Shown here one piece after another: positions 63,258 through 64,000 of a DNA stretch of 64,000 nucleotides. The stretch is from Cyrtodaria siliqua (lineage: Eukaryota > Mollusca > Bivalvia > Adapedonta > Hiatellidae): positions 1-64,000 of the forward strand of contig JAWPHD010011429.1 in the NCBI GenBank assembly GCA_037043455.1, in the 5' to 3' direction. The position numbers and the translations under genes are program-made. The notes under the pieces were generated by a model, which was not told where the DNA came from, ran no database searches, and worked only from the letters and a program-made list of their open reading frames with translations. Each line of letters begins with the position of its first letter. Position 1 is the stretch's first letter.

Positions 63258-64000
63258 AACAAGAGGTCAATGACCTTGAAGCTCTACTGATAGATTTTGA
63301 TAGCTAGATCAGCATTCCTGTGAAGTTTCATAAAAATCTGTCAAGTAGTTTCAGAGGAGTAGTCGCTACAGGTTGAAGTTTTTACTATATAACTCTAGGT
63401 AAACAAAGATGGCCAATGGCAGCCATGTTTAATGTCGAATCAAAATAATTTTTGACAAGGATCAACATCTTGTCATGCTGATCATTTCAGAAAAAGTCCC
63501 ATATCAATATCACTTACAGTTTTCAAGAAGTAGTCGCTACAAACTTGTTGTTAAAAATCTATGTTTAGCCATGGTGGCCATCTTGAATTTCTGGCCGACC
63601 TGAAATTGTGCTAGGATCAACTAGACATAAAGAGCAACATTCCTGTGAAGTTTCATGAACATCCGTCAAGTAGTTTCAGAGGAGTAGTCGCTACAAGTTT
63701 TTACTATATAACTCTATGTAAACAAAGATGGCCACTGGCAGCCATGTTTAACGTCGAATCAAAATAATGTTCAACTAGGATCAACATCATGTCATGCTGA
63801 TCATTTTAAAAAAAGTCCCATATCAATATCACTTATAGTTTTAAAGAAGTAGTCGCTACAAACTTATTTTTTAAAAATCTATTTTTAGCTGTGGCGGCCA
63901 TCTTGAATTTCTGGCCAACCTGAAATTTTGCTAGAATCAATTAGACATCAAGAGCAACATTCCTGTAAAGTTTCATGAAAATCCGTGAAGTAGTTTCAGA
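63258..64000 (+). mobile_element. AACAAGAGGTC element, copy 3, cut by window end
   Basis: It starts AACAAGAGGTCAATGACC, then CTTGAAGCTCTACTGATAGA, and continues with two 320-bp type units (GGCCATCTTG-type anchors near 63576 and 63896). It runs off the window. It begins 44 bp upstream of the Smad2/3 exon acceptor, inside the preceding intron and opposite to the gene. Confidence 0.85.

Overview
This is non-coding-rich, AT-rich animal nuclear DNA, most likely from a bivalve mollusc. The evidence is spliceosomal exons with GT/AG borders, a very high load of tandem arrays, short inverted-repeat elements and fold-back hairpins, and several copies of dispersed elements that start AACAAGAGG and end with a small hairpin followed by AGCTAAAAA. 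I know that architecture from bivalve genomes. There is no bacterial gene organisation, operon, rRNA or CRISPR.

The one gene I can identify with confidence is the 3' part of a Smad2/3 gene on the minus strand: four coding exons at 62969-63214, 57863-58000, 54255-54399 and 46972-47095. Together they give the whole MH2 domain and end in the receptor-phosphorylated C-terminus CSSMS plus stop. All splice phases agree. The MH1 and linker exons lie beyond position 64000. Its introns are packed with repeats. In two introns the tandem repeat is made from the gene itself. Just downstream of the exon at 54255-54399 are ten 86-91 bp tandem copies of the last part of that exon plus its 5' splice site (53366-54243). 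Just downstream of the exon at 57863-58000 is a similar decayed partial copy (about 57750-57840). This is the most unusual thing in the window.

Layout: 1-4400, a 160-bp satellite with a seven-unit higher-order repeat; 4400-8444, a 30-bp minisatellite; 8543-12110, six tandem copies of a 605-669 bp unit; 12515-13560, a poly-G-rich array; 13600-14430, a decayed element with CCATGGGAGCCC repeats; 14430-25400, AT-rich DNA with hairpins, MITEs and one nested insertion; 25400-26774, a CRE-rich promoter-like stretch and a broken gene resembling the QRICH1/ZMYM-like (Crypton-derived) family; 27096-35510, a 26-bp minisatellite of about 300 units interrupted by one MITE; 36462-41030, dispersed elements; 41890-42126, an E-box cluster and a possible first exon; 45205 onward, the Smad2/3 3' end and its introns, interleaved with MITEs, hairpins, helentron-like elements and minisatellites.

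The first ~7 kb carries scattered single-base indels that stop abruptly near 7050. I read this as unpolished long-read consensus at a contig end, not biology. Most short ORFs in the window are by-products of tandem repeats and are not annotated as genes.
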